DNA from: Chelydra serpentina
Taxonomy: Eukaryota; Chordata; Testudines; Chelydridae
DNA: 64,000 nucleotides
Reading direction: 5' to 3'
Assembly: GCA_037349315.1 (NCBI GenBank)
Contig: JBAIAC010000056.1
Span: 534,501 to 598,500, forward strand
Both the position numbers and the translations under genes were made by a program. Position 1 is the first letter of the stretch; every line of letters starts with the position of its first letter. Under the pieces are notes generated by a model, which saw only the letters and a program-made list of their open reading frames with translations, did no database searches and was not told where the DNA came from. Of the stretch, positions 24,101-36,100 are shown piece by piece.

Positions 24101-27100
24101 TGGCTGATGGGCAGCTCCAAGCATATCAGCACGGCGGGAACGTGCTGGTGCAAACGGACTTCGGCCTCACCGTGAGCTACGACCTGGTTTACCACGCCAG
24201 AGTCACTGTCCCAGGGAACTACCAGGGCCTGATGTGCGGCCTGTGCGGGAACTACAATGGGAATTGGAACGATGAGTTCCTGCTCCCCAATGGCAGGATG
24301 GCCCCTAACGTGCCAGCGTTCGGTGCTGCCTGGAAAGTCCCGATCCCCGGGGCAGCCTGTGAGGATGGATGCACCGGGAACAGCTGCCCGGTCTGTGAGG
24401 AGAGGAAGAAGAATGTCTTCAAACAGCGCCACTACTGCGGGCTGCTCACAGCCACCGACGGCCCCTTTGCTGCCTGCCACGGCACGGTCAGCCCCACTGT
24501 GTATTTCAACAACTGCCTGTATGATCTGTGCATGGGCAACGGGGACTCCCAGGTCCTGTGCCAGAGCATCCACAGCTATGTCACGGCCTGCCAAGAGGCC
24601 CGGGTCACCATCCAGCCCTGGAGGAGCGCCTCCTTCTGCCGTAAGTGCCGTGATGCTGGTGTAGCACAAGGGCCTGTCCCACTCGCTCCCCTCCCTCTGG
24701 GGGGCGGGGACAGCCATTCTAGGTATCTCATTCCAGGCCTCTGGGCTTCTTCAGAGACTCCTTTGGGTGGGAACCAACAACTTCATGTTCCGTTATAAAG
24801 GTGACCTGGTCCTCTCGTCCCTGTCAGACTCTCCTCTCCTTCATGTCTGTCCCTCTCAGCTGTGGGGTGAGATCTCTCCAGCCATCAATTACTTCTCTCT
24901 CTGCTTTAGCTCTGCGCTGCCCGGCCAACAGTCACTACGAGGTGTGCGCCGACCTCTGCACCACCACCTGTGCCAGGATCACCGACGCCAGGAAGTGCCC
25001 TGACACCTGCGCTGAAGGCTGCCAGTGCGACGATGAATTTCTCTTCGATGGCCAGGGCTGCGTGGCTCTGCAGAGCTGTGGGTGCTTCGAGCAGGGGATA
25101 TATTACAAGGTACTGCCCCCTGCTGGACAATTAACTCCTATTTGTTTGCTTCCTCCACGTCCTGCTCTGCTCAGCCATGTTGGATCAGAGCATTGTCAAT
25201 AGCCAATAGGCAATACATACATCTCTACAGAAAGGCAAAAGACACAAATGGTGCAGTACTCTTTCCACGAACCCTGGCTCTGAAAGGGGAGTTGGGTCTA
25301 GTGGATTAGAGCAGGGTGGCTGGGAATGATAACTAATGGGTTCTATCCCTTGCTCTGGGAGGAGAGTAGGGTCTAGTGGTTTAAAGCAAAAGGGGGATGG
25401 GACCCAGGACTCCTAGGTTCTATAGCCAGCTCTTGAGGGGAGTAGGGTCTCTGTCAAATCAAGTCAGGGATTTTATCATTGGCTTTTGGATCAGGAACTT
25501 GACAGTCAAGAGGTAAAGAAAAGAGCAAGGGGCGGGGGGTTGGAGCCAGGACTCCTGGGTTCTGTTCCTGGCTCTAAGAGAAGAGTGAGATCTAGTGAGT
25601 TAGAACAGGGATGCTGGGAGACAAGAGATGTGATTTCTATACCCATTTATGGGCTACATATAACTGAAAACCTCCTCACTGTAAAACTATATTTGTCTGG
25701 GTTACATTGTATTATTTCTCCTTTTTGCAAACAGTCCAATGAAACGGTCCTGAAGAACAAGTGCCAGCAAAGTTGCACCTGCATTCCTGTCCAAGGATTC
25801 ACCTGCAAGGCCCACAGCTGTGGCAGTGATGAAACTTGTGAGATCAGAGATGGAGTCATGCAATGTATCAACAAAGGTAAAAGAGAGTGAGTGAAAGAAG
25901 AAGAGAGGTGATTGTAGAACCGGACATTAGAGCAGACTCAATGGAGTCACAACAGCTGAGGATCTGGCCCAGAGTAGAGTTTCTATCCTTAGAGCTAGGA
26001 GGGGAGTGGTGTCAAGTGGTTAGAGCAGGGGGGCTAGGAGCCAGTTCTCCTGGGTTTTAACCCTAGCTCTAGTAGGGAAGTGGGATCTATTGAGTTATAT
26101 GGGTAGGAGATGGGGGGCTGGGAGGCAGGACATGTTAAATCAAGTAATTGATTTTATCCTTGGCTTTTGGATCAGGGGCTTGACAGTCAAGAGGTAAATA
26201 AAAGTGTCCTCTGTTCCTGCCTTTTAGGTCAAATGTTGAGGTCCTTACTCTACCTATTTACTTAATCCCTACTCAGGCAGAACTTCTATCCTGCATCTTA
26301 GCAGGAGGTTAGACTACATGACCCTTGTGGTCACTTCTAACCATCTGATTCTCTGATTCTACAGAAGCCAAGGGAATTTCTCCCTCATCAATCACTGAGC
26401 AGGGTCATATAGTATAGGTCCCTCATCTGTAGCAAACTGTCTCTCATTGACTCCTCTCTGGTTGGCCCCTCTTCCAAATGACTTTGGTGGGCCGGTTCTG
26501 GACAATAACTGAACCTCTCCTGAACCGAGCTTGCCTGGCATCTGTCTCTCACTCATGGATTGCTGGGATTTCTCCCCTTTCAGATCCCTGCAAAGTCCTG
26601 AAGTGCCGGACCAAGGAGACATGCAAGATCGAGAACGGACGTGCAACGTGTGTTCCCAACTACACTGGAACCTGCTGGGGCTGGGGGGACCCGCACTATC
26701 ACACCTTCGATGGTCTGAAGTTTGACTTCCAGGGAACCTGCACCTACACCATTGCCAAGTACTGTGGGACCGACCCCACCCTGGTGCCCTTCACCATCGA
26801 TGAGAAGAACGACAACAGGGGGGGCAACCAGGCTGTCTCCTACGTGCGTCTGACCAACATCTACGTCTATGGGTACATCATCTCCATCTACAAGCAGGAA
26901 GTTGGGAAAATCAGAGTGAGTACAAAATGCAAAAATGGTTGGAGAGGTTACGTATGGAATAAAAACATCTCCCCATCCACGCCCCCAATATATCTATCTT
27001 TGAATCCATCCCTCCTTCCATCCCCATTCAAAACTTGTTTTCTGTCCATCCTTATACACATCTGTCCATCCCTCTGTCTATCCCCCACACACATCTCTTT

Positions 27101-30100
27101 TTCTCTCCATCCATCCCATCCATCCTCATGCACATCTGTCTCTTTATCCATTGATCCATCCCCATACATATCTAATCTATCTATCTATCTATCTGAAGAC
27201 CAAGTATTTTTTGGAGAATTGAAAAATCTTTTTTGTTCCATTCATACAAAAAGGACCAATATTTTTGTTTGCTTTTCAAGAATTTCCACTGAATCATGTC
27301 ATTCATTTTGAAATGGGTTATTTAAATTATATTTAGACATTTCAGAATTGAGAAATTTTGGATTTTCATTTAAAAAATCCGCTTTTTGTGGCCTCAAAGT
27401 GTCCATGAAAAGAAAAAAGATCCCAAATGCCAACATTACATAGGAATCTGAACAGCGAAGAAATGAACCGATTTTAAATTATGTGCTCCAGGCCCCTGGG
27501 CACTACCAAGTCATCAGGGCAATCTTGTCTCCATGAACCACACCTGGTCCCCTTGGGCCTCCCAGAATTCCTGTTCCACCAGTCTCCCTAGGCCACATAG
27601 TCCCTCCAAATCACACAGGCTAACTGGTTCCTTGGATTGAGCACATTGAAGGACAGTGATGAGCAAATACAGTACAGGGCCATGGTTGTTGAACACCAAG
27701 AAGAACAAAGATGATGTGGACCAAACCCGGTACAGTGCAATAATGACCAAAACCAACACAGAACAAGGATGAGGATGACCCAACCCAACAAAGGGTGATG
27801 AGAAATGACCACAAAGAAGAACAAGGACAGCAGTGACCAAACAGAAACAAAAACAAAGATGATGATGACCAAACTCAATAACGGGCTATGATGAATGTCC
27901 ATAGAAAAGAACAGAGACTACAGTGAACACACTCTGTAAATGACAGGAACAACCAAAGACAAGAACAAGGATGACCATGGCTGAACACAATAAAGGGTTA
28001 CAGTGACTGAACACAAAGAAGAACAAAGATGTTGATGATAGGTTTCAGTGTAGTAGCCGTGTTAGTCTGTGTCAGCAAAACGAAAATAAGAAAGAAAAAC
28101 TTGTAGCACCTTAGAGACTAACAAATTTATTTCAGCATAAGCTTTCATGGGTTAGAACCCACTTCATCGGATGCTGATGTTGATGACCACGCACAAAGAA
28201 GAAGGATGCTAACAGTTTGTATTCAGAGGAAACCTATAATGAAGAAGCCAAGCGTTTCATTTTGAAAAATTGTTTTCATTTAAAACATTTTGACCATCTC
28301 GCTCTCTCTCTCTGGTTTTGTACTGTCAGCCAACACCACAGTATCCAAGCATCCTCTACATAACATATATTGACAATAGTAAATGCCCTGGTGAAATCCA
28401 TGGAGTTTGGGGTTTTTCTCCTCTTTTTGGGCTATACAAAACTCTACTTGAGGTGGGATTTTGTGGTGAATTGGGCGGGTTTCAAGCTGTGAATGTCATT
28501 GTCATTATGGTGGAAAAGCTTTATGATATGGGAGGGTCTTCCAGCATTTCCTAAAGTTTGTTAGACTCTGGATTTATCTATTTTCCACTGGGAATTCATT
28601 CCACAGCCAGGTCCCTTGGACAGAGAACATTTTATCCCTGAGCTCTCAAGTGCTTAATTCTGGACTTTCCAATCTGTATTGTCCCAAAAGAGCAACTTGT
28701 AAGAGGTGAGATTGAAAGAGAAATAATGATTGGTTCTTTCCTCCTATCTCTAGATCAATGACGTGACCACCAGCTTGCCGGTGACCCTTGAAGATGGTAA
28801 AATCAAGCTCTACCAGAGCGGTCTCAGTGCTATCCTGAAGACAGACTTTGGTCTGCAGGTGTCGTATGACTGGAATTGGCACCTGATCATCACCCTCCCC
28901 AGCAGCTATTATGGGGCCACCTGCGGCCTTTGTGGGAACTTCAACCAAAACCGTGGAGATGACATGACATCACCCAATGGCACCAGAGTCTCCTCCATCG
29001 TGGAGTGGGCCAAGGGCTGGAAAGTCAAAGACCGGGACCCCTTCTGCTGGGATGATTGCAAAGGGAAATGCCCAACGTGCGATGAGAGCAAGCAGAAAAT
29101 CTATGGGGGCGACGAATACTGTGGTTTGATCAGCAAAGCACCGGGAGGGCCCTTCAGAGAGTGTCACCCCAAAGTGAGCCCTGAGGACATTTTTGACGGC
29201 TGCATCTATGACGTGTGTCTGAACGGGGGAGCCAAGAACATCCTGTGCCAGGCGCTGGAGGCCTATGCAGCCATCTGCAAGAAACAGGGCATCACCGTCT
29301 ATGACTGGAGGACACCATCCGGCTGTGGTGAGCTCTGTGGTTTGCTTTCCTTATTGACAAAAGCAGCAATAAGACTAGCCAATCTACTTACTGTACTGCT
29401 TGAGGAGATGTTGAGGGGGCTTAGCATCAGGGCAGATAGGTTTAGATACTGCACGTTGGCAACTAGGCACTATGGGGATGCGTGCATTAGAAATCCCAAG
29501 AATAGAGTAGATAGATTCACAATGGAAGACACATGGGTTTGGTAGATTAGATTAGAGAAAAAGAAAGACTCAATATATTGTTAGGCAGAATAGATGGATT
29601 GCATGGATAGGGAGATTAAATGGATTTAGTGGATGGATAGATGGATTTGATGCACAGGGAGATTAAATCGATTAGAGGTAAAGACTGGTAGATTAGACAT
29701 TAGATGGATGGATGGATAAATTAAATGGATTAGGTTATAGATGAGACAGATATTGTCTGTGTATACATCAGATGTACACACTCATGGGTGTAAACATCTG
29801 ATGTGTGGTGTACACACTTATGGGTGTACACATCAGGTGTACACATTAGATGGAGACACGGGAGACACAGAAAATGACTGATCAGTAAGGAGAATTTCCA
29901 TCCTTTGGATAATTCTGATGTTTTAATATTTCAATTTGTCCCATAATGGGCCCAAAATGTCAAAATATTGATGTTCTGAAAAAAAATTAATTAAAAAACG
30001 TCCAAATGAAATATTTAGGTAGAAACAAACATTATGATATTCCCGAATCGAACATTTCAGATTGTGGTTCCGAAAGGAAACATTTTATTTCACATCAACA

Positions 30101-33100
30101 TTAATCTCTGCGCCTGCCTGAGCAGCCACATGGGAGCTGTAGTTCCGGACCCCGCGTACTCCCATTCACTGCTATGAGCACTGCTCCCTGACCATCTCCC
30201 ATGATGCACCATGATCTCTCCCTGCCCCATGATGGACCACAAGAATTCTGCCATTTCTTTTTAAATTTCCCACCAAAAATTTAAATTTCGACAAAGCCAC
30301 ATTGTCTGATGGAAAAATATTTTTTTCAAGCTTTTTCAGCCAGCACTATTAGATAATTGCAAAGACTCATAGAACTGGAAGGGCCCCCGAGAGGTCATCT
30401 AGTCCAGTCCCCTGCACGCAAGGCAGGAATAAGCATGGACCAGCTGTTTGGGGCATGGTTAAGGAATCATCATTGAGCAGCTAAGTTCCCGCAGGCGGGG
30501 AGAGGTGCCCCTCCCCCAGCCCAGACCAGCCCCGCTGGAGCTGCCGCAGCTGCAGAGAGGCGCCTCTGACTCGGCCCTGAGGTGCTGCAGCCTGCACCCC
30601 AAACCCCTCATCCCCAGCCCCACCCCAGAGCCCACATCCCCCCACACCCCAACCCTCTCCCCCAGCCCTGAGCCCCCTCCCCCACCCCAAACCCCTCATC
30701 CCCAGCCCCACCCCAGAGCCCTCATCCCTCCACACCCCAACCCTCTGCCCCAGCCCTGATCCCCCTCCCGCACCCTAAACCCCTCATCCCCAGCCCCACC
30801 CCAGAGCCCTCATCCCCCCACACCCCAACCCTCTCCCCCAGCCCTGAGCCCCTCCCGCACCCCAAACCCCTCATCCCCAGCCCCACCCCAGAGCCCACAT
30901 CCCCCCACACCCCAACCCTCTCCCCCAGCCCTGAGCCCCCTCCCGCACCCCAAACCCCTCATCCCCAGCCCCACCCCAGAGCCCACATCCCCTCACACCC
31001 CAACCCTCTGCCACAGCCCTGAGCCCCCTCCCGCACCCCAAACCCCTCATCCCCAGCCCCACCCCAGAGCCCTCATCCCCCCACACTCCAACCCTCTGCC
31101 CCAGCCCTGAGCCCCCTCCCGCACCCCAATCCCCTCATCCCCAGCCCCACCCCAGAGCCCTCATCCCTCCACACCCCAACCCTCTGCCCCAGCCCTGATC
31201 CCCCTCCCGCACCCCAAACCCCTCATCCCCCCAGCCAGAGCCCTCATCCCCCCACACCCCAACCCTCTGCCCCAGCCCTGAGCCCCCTCCCGCACCCCAA
31301 TCCCCTCATCCCCAGCCCCACCCCAGAGCCCTCATCCCTCCACACCCCAACCCTCTGCCCCAGCCCTGATCCCCCTCCCGCACCCCAAACCCCTCATCCC
31401 CCCAGCCAGAGCCCTCATCCCCCCCACACCCCAACCCTCTGCCCCAGCCCTGAGCCCCCTCCCGCGCCCCAAACCCCTCATCCCCAGCCCCACCCCAGAG
31501 CCCTCATCCCTCCACACCCCAACCCTCTGCCCCAGCCCTGATCCCCCTCCCGCACCCCAAGCCCCTCATCCCCCCAGCCAGAGCCCTCATCCCCCCACAC
31601 CCCAACCCTCTGCCCCAGCCCTGAGCCCCCTCCTGCACCCCAATCCCCTCATCCCCAGCCCCACCCCAGAACCCTCATCCCCCCACACCCCAACCCTCTG
31701 CCCCAGCCCTGAGCCCCCTCCTGCACCCCAAACCCCTCGTCCCCAGCCCCACCCCAGAGCCCTCATCCCCCCACACCCCAACCCTCTGCCCCAGCCCTGA
31801 GCCCCCTCCTGCACCCCAATCCCCTCATCCCCAGCCCCACCCCAGAACCCTCATCCCCCCACACCCCAACCCTCTGCCCCAGCCCTGAGCCCCCTCCTGC
31901 ACCCCAAACCCCTCGTCCCCAGCCCCACCCCAGAGCCCTCATCCCCCCACACCCCAACCATCTGCCCCAGCCCTGAGCCTCCTCCCGCGCCTCAATCCCC
32001 TCATCCCCAGCCCCACCCCAGAGCCCGCACCCCAGATGGAGCCCTCACCGCCCTGCCCCCCAACCCTCTGCCCCAGCCCTGAGCCCCCTCCCACACCCCA
32101 AACACCTCATCCCCAGCCCCACCCCAGAGCCCTCATCCCCCCACACCCCATTCCTCTGCCCCAGCCCTGAGCCCCCTCCCACACTCCAAACCCCTCATCC
32201 CCAGCCCCACCCCAGAGCCCTCATCCCCCCACACCCCAACCCTCTGCCCCAGCCCTGAGCCCCCTCCCGTGCCCCAATCCCCTCATGCCCAGCCCCACCC
32301 CAGAGCCCTCATCCCCCCACACCCTAACCCTCTGCCCCGGCCCTGAGCCCCCTCCCGCACCCCAATCCCCTCATCCCCAGCCCCACCCCAGAGCCCTCAT
32401 CCCCCCACACCCCAACCCTCTGCCCCAGCCCTGAGCCCCCTCCTGCACCCCAAACCCCTCATCCCCAGCCCTACCCCAGAGCCCTCATCCCCCCACACCC
32501 CATTCCTCTGCCCCAGCCCTGAGCCCCCTCCCGTGCCCCAATCCCCTCATGCCCAGCCCCACCCCAGAGCCCTCATCCCCCCACACCCTAACCCTCTGCC
32601 CCAGCCCTGAGCCCCCTCCCGCACCCCAACCCCCTCATCCCCAGCCCCACCCCAGAGCCCTCATCCCCCCACACCCCAACCCTCTGCCCCAGCCCTGAGC
32701 CCCCTCCTGCACCCCAAACCCCTCATCCCCAGCCCTACCCCAGAGCCCGCACCCCCAGCCAGAGCCATCACTCCAAACCCCTCGGGCCCACCCCCGCAAC
32801 ATGAATTTTGTTTGACACATCACCTCCATATTGGTGCACATAACAAAATTCATTCCACACATGGGTGGGAAAAATTAGAGGGAACAATGCTGAGCAGGTG
32901 TGTTTCCAGTGGGTCCCAGAGGGATTGTTAATTTCCATTTTGTCAATGACCTAGATGCAGGAGGGTGCAAAAGGGGGGGGGCAACCAGGGGCACAGGCTC
33001 CCCAATAATTGGCCGGGGGCACAGAGCTCCTTGGACCCTCCTGGGCCCCCAGCAGGGAGAACGCAAGCTCCTCCAGCCCCCAGGCCCCTGGCAGGGTTGG

Positions 33101-36100
33101 CACGCGAGCTCCTCCGGTCCTAGGCCCCTGGCAGGGTGAGCACGCTCTCCTCCGGTGATGTAGCCCCGACAGGAGCTGACAATTCCTCTGTCCCTGGTAC
33201 CCCGGTGGCGGGCACAGAACTTGCCCCTCCAAAAATGCTGGAATCTAAATTTCTGTGCACACCCCTGCCTAGAAGAAAACATCAAACCATTACTGATCAT
33301 GTTTGCAGATGACACAAAACTCGGGGGAGTGGTAAATAAAGAAGCTGTATCATTGTATTCATCGATATATTTTTTGCTCTTACCATGTAAATGTCAGGAG
33401 GTTGTGAAAATGAATGACTTCAAATAAGGGGTTGTCAAGATTGTGTAAGAGGGATGTAAGTGATGAACAGAAAAGAGGGCTGGGTGTGGTGGGTGGATTG
33501 GATGGAAGAGAGGGATGGATCAGAAAGAGATGGAAAGATGAGACCCATCCAAAATACTACCTGGAAATACAGGATCTACGTAACCGCTCAACTTCAATGG
33601 CACAGGTGCTGAGTCCTAGGCCATCTGGCCTGGGTGGGGCTTCCAGATGAGGCCTTGACAAGTGAGGTCTAATCTGCTCTGGGTGCACGTTGCAGATCTT
33701 CTTGGATTTTCTATAAGAAGCGAGCATTTCCCTGCTCTCCCAGATAGCAACCCTTCCCTAACTGGGTTATTCCCCATGCTGTGCTCCAGAGGTGTCCTTA
33801 GTGGGGCTGCTTGTACGTTGGGCCTGTGATATAGAGGATGCTGATTGAACATTTGAATTTCTCTCTGGCTCTTGCTGCATCTAAGCAGGTGTTTTTCGTT
33901 CATTTCCTGTGTTGTTAAATCTCCTCCTCTCTGACCCCCTGCCAGCCCTGCCCTGCCCCGAGAACAGCCACTACGAGGCCTGTGGGAACGCCTGCCCAGC
34001 CAGCTGCTCTGACCGAACTGCCCCCGCCTCCTGCCGGGAGCCCTGCGTGGAGACCTGCCAGTGTGACAACGGTTACGTCCTGAGTGCGGGCCAGTGCGTC
34101 CCGGTGGGGAGCTGTGGATGTGACTACAACGGCCGCTATTACAAACCCAATGAGGAGTTCTGGGCGGATGAGAACTGCCGCTCTCGGTGCAGGTGTGACC
34201 CCAGCTTGGGCATGGTGCTTTGCCAGGAGACCAGCTGCAAGGCCAGCGAGAGATGCGCCGTGATCAACGGGGTCCGTGGCTGCCACGCAATCAGCTACTC
34301 CACGTGCACGGCCTCCGGGGACCCTCACTACACCACCTTCGACGGGAAAAAGTACGATTTCATGGGCACTTGCATCTACCTGCTGGCTGGGGTCTGCTCC
34401 AAGGATCCCACGCTCACCCCGTTCAACGTCAAGGTGGAGAATAACAACCGGGGCAGCAAGGCCGTGTCCTACACCAAAGCGGTGACCTTGGACGTCTACG
34501 GCAGAAACATCACTGTCAGCCAGCAATATCCCCGCAAGATCAAGGTAGGGACGGAGAGCCACAGGACTACTCGGGGAGCTGTGAGCAGGAGCTCTTGCTC
34601 TTGATAAGTTGCCCCTGAATTCTCTTCCCGTTGCGGAAATGAGACCTGCATCCATTGCACACTGAGCTGGTGGGTGTATGGGAAGTAACTGAGGGCCCCT
34701 TTGTGAATATATAATGAATGATTTTATCCTCCCCATAAGTGCAGTTATGCCATTGTAACTCCTGTACATGCAAACAACTTACTCATCTAGCTTGGGTTTG
34801 GGTCCAATTGACTCAGGTGGAGCTATGGCCAATTCGTGCCACTTTGATGTCTGGCCCCATTGACTCCAGGGGAATCAACAGCCCTAAAAGCTTCCTCTGC
34901 TAAGGTACTTGACCCTGAATTCTGTTGTGCTAAGGCCCTTTACACTGCTCTGACAGCCAAAGTTGAAATAAATTGCATTTATGCTGCCCAAGAGGTGTGA
35001 AAGGGACTTAGTGTAACTGGGAATTCAGACCTTGGTCATCCCTGACATGTTTTTTCTACATGGACAGCTTCTTTGTGGACTTATCCTTCTACGCTGCCCT
35101 GAGGACTAGACCCCACGCCCCTTGCAGAGCCAGGAATACAATCCAGGAGGCCTGACTCCCAGTCTCCTTGCTCTAACCCACTAAAGTCCATTCCCCTCCC
35201 AGAACTAGGAATCCAGGCTCCCAGCCCCACTGCTCTAACCACTAGCCCCCACTCCCCTTGCAGAGCCACAAATAGAATATAGAAGCGACAAAGAGTTCGG
35301 TGGCACCTTATAGACGAACAGACGTATTGGAGCATAAGCTTTCGAGGGTGAATACCCACTTCTTCAGATGCATCTGAAGAAGTGGGTATTCACCCTCGAA
35401 AGCTTATGCTCCAATACGTCTGTTCGTCTATAAGGTGCCACAGAACTCTTTGTCGCTTCTACAGATCCAGACTAACACGGCTACCCCTCTGATACTTGAC
35501 ACCAAACAGAATATAGGAGTCCTGACTCCCAGCCCACCCTGCTTAAACACACTAGAAACCAATCCTCTCCCAGAGCCAGGGATAGAACCCAGGAGTCCCG
35601 GATCCCCACTCTCTGCTTGTAGTGTTCATTCAAAATTAAGCCCCGGTCCTGCCACATCTGTTCCAGGTGGACGGAGTCTTCATGGATCTGCCATTCTACC
35701 ATGAGGACAAGCTACAGGCCTACATCAGTGGATCCCACATTCTCATCAAGACCGCCTTCGACCTGAGGGTGACCTTCGACTGGAGTAGCCTGGTCCGGGT
35801 CACTGTGCCCAACACCTACACCAACGCCCTCTGCGGCCTCTGTGGCAACAACAACCAAACTGTCAGTGATGACCTGACCATGAGGGACGGGAGCCAGGCA
35901 GGCAACGCCATCCAGTTCGCAGAGAGCTGGAAGGTGGGGGAGGTCCCTGGGTGCTTGCCCAGTTGCACCAGGGACTGCCCAGTCTGCAGTGAGGCTCAGA
36001 GACAACCCTACAAGGCAGATCGATACTGCGGGGTCATCACTAAAGGGGACGGGCCATTCAGCGAGTGCCATGGGGTCATCGACCCAGCCCCCTTCTTCGA

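Noticed and set aside
30600..32745. CRISPR-like array
   Set aside because: There are no unique spacers; the units are contiguous and the DNA is vertebrate.
30459..32862. Several glycine-rich minus-strand frames
   Set aside because: They are translations of the 87-88 bp minisatellite and follow its period.
33915..34769. Long minus-strand frames opposite FCGBP exons (also 22,779-23,435, 24,088-24,717 and 14,350-14,886)
   Set aside because: They are antisense shadows of GC-rich coding exons; the exon frame on the + strand has splice sites and VWD motifs, the antisense products have none.
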